From the NCBI RefSeq assembly GCF_025502585.1, contig NZ_CP106679.1:1698501-1762500 (forward strand): 64,000 bases of DNA. The letters run 5' to 3'. The stretch's first letter is position 1; the number at the start of each line of letters is the position of its first letter. The translations under genes and the position numbers were made by a program. The DNA comes from Reichenbachiella agarivorans. Lineage in GTDB: Bacteria; Bacteroidota; Bacteroidia; Cytophagales; Cyclobacteriaceae. Shown here piece after piece: positions 60,305-64,000 of the stretch. A model generated the notes under the pieces. It saw nothing but the letters and a program-made list of their open reading frames with translations, had not been told where the DNA came from and made no database searches.

Positions 60305-61825
60305 CTATTTTTTCATAATGTCCAGAATATCATCAATGTATTCTCTGGTGTTGGCCAGACGAGGGACTTTGTTTTGTCCACCTAGTTTTCCTCTGTTTTT
60401 CATCCATTGATAGAATGTCCCACAGGTAGCCATGTGCACGATAGGCATCTTGAGTGCCATGTCTTTGTATCTCTTTGCATCATAGTCAGAATTGACCAAA
60501 CGGAGTGTTTCGTCTAGTATTTGGGTAAATTTTGAGAGGTCATTTGGTTCTTTTTTGAATTCGATGACCCATTCATGACCACCTTCGCTTTTGTCAGTGA
60601 AGTGTATCGGTGCTGCAGTGAAGTTATCAATGAGTGCATCCGTCTCTTTGCATGCTTTGGTGATGGCTGTTTCGGCATTTTCAACAACCAATTCCTCGCC
60701 AAAGGCATTGATAAAATGTTTGGTTCTCCCTGCGATCTTGATTCGGTATGGATTAAGTGAAGTGAATTTGATGGTATCTCCGATGCTATATCGCCACAAT
60801 CCTGAATTGGTCGTGATCAACATAGCGTAGATTTCTCCAGTTTTGACTTCATTCAGACCTAAGGCCCTTGGATTTTCTTCTTGAATCTCTTTGTGTGGAA
60901 TGAATTCATAGTAAATACCATAGTCAAGCATCAATAACAACTCGTCAGAATCTTTTTGATCTTGTATCCCAAAAAATCCTTCAGAAGCATTGTAGGTCTC
61001 CACATAGCGCATACCAGTTGACGGTATGAGTTGCTTGAATAATTGCCTGTAGGGAGTAAAAGAAACCGCTCCATGAAAGAATACCTCAAGGTTGGGCCAG
61101 ATTTCGGTCATGTCTTTGACTCCTTTCATTTCCATAAGCCGCTGCAAGAGCAGAATGGTCCACGTCGGCACACCAGAAATACTGGTTACATTTTCATTGA
61201 GGGTGGACTGTGCCATTTTTTCGATCTTTTCTTCCCAATTGTCCATCAGAGCGACATCTAGCGAAGGAGTCCTAATGAGTTGAGCCCAGAGAGGTAAATT
61301 TTTCATTATCACTGCCGAGACATCTCCATAGTAGGAGTTTGCTTTGGGATCCATTTCGTTCACTTGGTGGCTCCCTCCGATTGCCAAACCCTTTCCTGAA
61401 AACATTTTACTGTCAGGATAATTGTTGACATAGATAGAAATTAAATCCTTCCCTCCTTTGAAATGGCACTCTTCCAAAGCTTCGTTTGATACTGGGATGA
61501 ATTTGCTGCGTGCATTGGTGGTACCTGATGACTTGGCAAACCATTTGACGTCCGTGGGCCAGAGCAGATTTTGCTCTCCTTTCATCCTACGTTCTATGTA
61601 TGGGTAGAGGCTTTCATATGTTCGGACAGGTACAGCGGCGCGGTACTGCTCGACATTCTTGATGTTTTTAAAATCGTAGTTGAGACCAAATTCTGTTTTT
61701 TTGGCTGTATGCAATAGTTTGATCAGAAGCTCATCTTGAACTTCGTGAGGGTATTTCATGAAAAGCTCGATTTGGTGCATCCGCTTTTTCATCACCCAGG
61801 TGAGGATTGAGTTTAGTATTTCCAA
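60305..61825 (-). CDS. GH3 auxin-responsive promoter family protein (acyl-adenylase-like)
   Basis: A 506-residue protein of the GH3 family, part of the adenylate-forming superfamily. Visible motifs are WFAKSSGTTNARSKFIPVS (an ATP-binding loop with SSGTT), YNASEGFFGIQ, and GLWRYSIGDTIKF with the conserved aspartate. Plant GH3 enzymes join amino acids to acyl hormones; the role of bacterial members is not established, though acyl-amino-acid synthesis is suspected. No carrier protein is nearby. The gene is 6 bases downstream of lptB on the same strand and may be co-transcribed. Confidence 0.9.
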   Translation of the reverse strand: MEILNSILTWVMKKRMHQIELFMKYPHEVQDELLIKLLHTAKKTEFGLNYDFKNIKNVEQYRAAVPVRTYESLYPYIERRMKGEQNLLWPTDVKWFAKSSGTTNARSKFIPVSNEALEECHFKGGKDLISIYVNNYPDSKMFSGKGLAIGGSHQVNEMDPKANSYYGDVSAVIMKNLPLWAQLIRTPSLDVALMDNWEEKIEKMAQSTLNENVTSISGVPTWTILLLQRLMEMKGVKDMTEIWPNLEVFFHGAVSFTPYRQLFKQLIPSTGMRYVETYNASEGFFGIQDQKDSDELLLMLDYGIYYEFIPHKEIQEENPRALGLNEVKTGEIYAMLITTNSGLWRYSIGDTIKFTSLNPYRIKIAGRTKHFINAFGEELVVENAETAITKACKETDALIDNFTAAPIHFTDKSEGGHEWVIEFKKEPNDLSKFTQILDETLRLVNSDYDAKRYKDMALKMPIVHMATCGTFYQWMKNRGKLGGQNKVPRLANTREYIDDILDIMKK

Positions 61826-61831
61826 TCTAAG

Positions 61832-62563
61832 CTATATTTTTCGCTTCAGTTCAAAATTTCGACCTAGATATACACGACGTACTTGCTCATCGGCAGCTAG
61901 GTCTTCAGCAGTTCCTGATTTTAGCAGACTCCCTTCAAACATCAGATATGCCCTGTCCGTGATAGACAAAGTTTCATTTACGTTGTGGTCGGTTATGAGA
62001 ATCCCAATGTTTTTATTCTTCAGCTGTGCTACGATGCTTTGAATTTCTTCCACTGCAATAGGATCTACTCCGGCAAATGGTTCATCTAGTAAGACAAAGT
62101 TAGGGTCAATAGCGAGTGCACGAGCGATTTCGGTACGTCTTCTTTCACCACCAGAGAGTACTCCGCCCATGTTTTTGCGTACATGTGTGAGACTAAATTC
62201 TTCAAGTAGGTATTCAACTTTTTCTTTTTGTAGTTGTTTTGGAATATCTCTCATCTCCATGACGGAGAGGATGTTTTCTTCCACTGTGAGTTTCCTGAAG
62301 ATGGAGGCTTCTTGAGCCAAATAACCGACTCCTTTTTTTGCCCTTTTGTACATGGGCAGTTCGGTGATATCTTCATCATCCAGATAGATGTGCCCTTCAT
62401 TAGGTTTGATCAGGCCAGTGATCATATAGAAGGAGGTGGTTTTTCCCGCACCATTGGGTCCAAGTAGACCGACGATTTCTCCTTGATTGACGGTCACAGA
62501 GATACCTTTTACTACCGTGCGTTTTTTGTATTTCTTGATTAAATTTTCAGCCCTTAGTTGCAT
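61832..62563 (-). CDS. lptB: LPS export ABC transporter ATPase LptB
   Basis: A 243-residue ABC ATPase that powers lipopolysaccharide extraction with LptFG. Seen: Walker [11 protein letters not shown]-loop region [18 protein letters not shown], the family-typical signature [16 protein letters not shown], Walker [13 protein letters not shown] and the H-loop ITDHN. The N-terminus begins with [20 protein letters not shown]. Length is normal. It is followed 6 bases later by the GH3 gene. The Lpt membrane partners are not in the window. Confidence 0.95.
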   Translation of the reverse strand: MQLRAENLIKKYKKRTVVKGISVTVNQGEIVGLLGPNGAGKTTSFYMITGLIKPNEGHIYLDDEDITELPMYKRAKKGVGYLAQEASIFRKLTVEENILSVMEMRDIPKQLQKEKVEYLLEEFSLTHVRKNMGGVLSGGERRRTEIARALAIDPNFVLLDEPFAGVDPIAVEEIQSIVAQLKNKNIGILITDHNVNETLSITDRAYLMFEGSLLKSGTAEDLAADEQVRRVYLGRNFELKRKI

Positions 62564-62626
62564 GTATGATGGATTGATGCAGGATGTCTTTTGGCAATTT
62601 TAATGATAAATTTTTAAATCCGTCAG

Positions 62627-64000
62627 CTATTCTGCAACTCTGATGTCTTTCAGCATCAGTTGGAGTGAGGTCTCACCTCTAAAGTTGTTTTCATCTATCG
62701 TGTACACCAGATCAAATAAGCCGCCTATTTTGTCTGTAGCGTCGCTCATGCCAAAACCAATCGCGTCAAACACCTGACTGTCTCCTTGAAACACGGCTAA
62801 TTTTAAATGTTTTTCTTTTAGGATTCTTGCTTCGGTTTTTAATTCAACTCCTCTGCTGATGAAAACTGGCTGCATGTTACCTGGACCAAACGGCCCCATT
62901 TGTTTCAGGATGTTGTTGAAATTGGGCGTGATGTCTTTCAAATGAATCTCAAGGTCAATATGTATTTTTTGAACTTTGTGTTCTTCAGTGATGCACTCAC
63001 TCACTTTTTGTTCGAATAGCATTTTGAACTCCTTGAGCTTAGACTTCTTCATCGTCAATCCAGCAGCATATTTATGTCCACCAAACTGTTCCAAATGTTC
63101 GCTACAAGCTTCTATAGCTGAGTAGATATCAAAGTCATCTACAGATCTGGCAGAGCCAGTGATCATTTCATTTGATTCGGTGAGGATGATGGTGGGTTTA
63201 TAGTAGTGTTCGATGCAGCGAGAGGCAACTATACCAATGATGCCCTTGTGCCATGTTTTCTTATATAGTACGGTGGTATGCTTATCACTTTGATCTTCTG
63301 CAATCAATGACAAGGCTTCTTTGGTGATGGACTCGTCATATGATTTTCTTTCTTCGTTTTCCAAATTCAGTTTCTCGGCAAATACGATGGCTTCTGGCTC
63401 GGATTCTTGGATCAGCAGGTTGAGTGCGGCGTTAGCATGGCTGATTCTACCAGCAGCATTGATTCGAGGGCCGATCCCAAATACTACATTGGAAATAGAT
63501 AGAGGAGCTTGCAGCCCTCCTTTTTTGATCAGCGCATTCAATCCAGGAAGTGGTGCTGCATTGAGTTTTTTCAATCCAAAATAGGCCAGCGTTCTGTTTT
63601 CTCCTGTAATCGGTACGATATCGGATGCGATACTCACAGCAACCAGATCTAAGTATTGAAGCAATTGACTATTATCTATCCCATTTTGGACGCAAAAACC
63701 TTCTAGCAGTTTGTATCCAATCCCACAGCCCGAGAGTTCTTTGTATGGATAACTGCAATCATGCTGCTTGGGGTCAAGGATTGCTACTGCTGGAGGAAGA
63801 ATTGGACCAGGCAAATGATGATCACATACAATCGTGTCAATATGATTGTCGGCAGCCATGGTGATGGTCTCCACAGCTCTGATACCACAGTCCAGTGTAA
63901 TGATCAGTCCAACATGGTGATCAATGGCCCACTGCATGCCTTTCTTAGATACTCCATAGCCTTCGGTGTAGCGATCTGGTATATAAGTAAAGATGTTGGA
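62627..64000 (-). CDS. recJ: Single-stranded-DNA exonuclease RecJ, C-terminal part (runs off window)
   Basis: The reading frame is open to the right edge, so the N-terminus is outside. 457 residues are visible. Before the first internal methionine the frame still reads YIPDRYTEGYGVS, a conserved RecJ segment. The DHH motif is VCDHHLPGP; the later GGHKYAAGLTM segment is the DHHA1 GGH motif, and an OB-fold region follows. RecJ degrades 5' single-stranded ends in recombination and mismatch repair. It ends 63 bases before lptB. Confidence 0.96.
   Translation of the reverse strand, partial: SNIFTYIPDRYTEGYGVSKKGMQWAIDHHVGLIITLDCGIRAVETITMAADNHIDTIVCDHHLPGPILPPAVAILDPKQHDCSYPYKELSGCGIGYKLLEGFCVQNGIDNSQLLQYLDLVAVSIASDIVPITGENRTLAYFGLKKLNAAPLPGLNALIKKGGLQAPLSISNVVFGIGPRINAAGRISHANAALNLLIQESEPEAIVFAEKLNLENEERKSYDESITKEALSLIAEDQSDKHTTVLYKKTWHKGIIGIVASRCIEHYYKPTIILTESNEMITGSARSVDDFDIYSAIEACSEHLEQFGGHKYAAGLTMKKSKLKEFKMLFEQKVSECITEEHKVQKIHIDLEIHLKDITPNFNNILKQMGPFGPGNMQPVFISRGVELKTEARILKEKHLKLAVFQGDSQVFDAIGFGMSDATDKIGGLFDLVYTIDENNFRGETSLQLMLKDIRVAE

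Overview
This 64 kb window is a chromosomal segment of a gliding-type Bacteroidota, most likely a member of the Cytophagales. This is inferred from gene content: sprF/porP-gldK-gldL-gldM-gldN, a SprE/PorW-type lipoprotein, a secreted protein with a type IX secretion (T9SS) sorting domain, DUF5723 and DUF4271 families, an ATP synthase operon without the beta and epsilon genes, and promoters of the Bacteroidetes TTTG/TAnnTTTG kind. No tRNA, rRNA, CRISPR array, transposase or phage gene was seen. The content is mostly core genome.

Layout. 1-570: non-coding, with six 22-bp palindromic repeats ahead of polA. 571-6490: polA, a diheme cytochrome c and a T9SS cargo, followed by the first copy of a dispersed repeat of about 190 bp. 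6789-16139, minus strand: a small helical protein, a LytS/LytR-type two-component pair, a two-gene unit with a divergent rhomboid, then uvrA, a lytic transglycosylase, a LOG-family hydrolase and an epimerase. 16240-22906: a KefB-like antiporter, cysS on the minus strand, the second dispersed repeat, an outer-membrane protein, lipA and a glycosyltransferase. 23012-28833: feoA-feoB coupled to a membrane-anchored MutS-like ATPase, then purK-purE. 28975-33103: a lipoprotein/DUF5723 pair and a dienelactone hydrolase. 33148-34728, minus: a TerB-like protein and hemW. 34751-39428: an Omp85-like protein, a WecA-like transferase, a DUF4271 gene interrupted by a +1 frame change, and hemD.

39518-45091 encodes the core of the T9SS/gliding machine. 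The convergent unit sprE-PBP1A-uvrC (51873-45124) joins a T9SS accessory lipoprotein to a peptidoglycan synthase. 51943-58770 is an envelope and energy block: M23 peptidase, bactofilin, AtpZ, an AtpI-like protein and atpB-E-F-H-A-G, closed by a strong terminator. A UbiA-like membrane protein with an overlapping methyltransferase follows. The right end, on the minus strand, carries a GH3-family enzyme, lptB and recJ, which runs off the window.

The main themes are envelope biogenesis and protein secretion, DNA repair (polA, uvrA, uvrC, recJ), iron, haem and lipoate metabolism, and energy. I found no obviously new multigene system. The observations most worth following are the 22-bp palindrome array, the dispersed repeat pair, the interrupted DUF4271 gene, the feoB-coupled MutS-like membrane ATPase, the UbiA-like/methyltransferase pair, and the hairpin between atpE and atpF.
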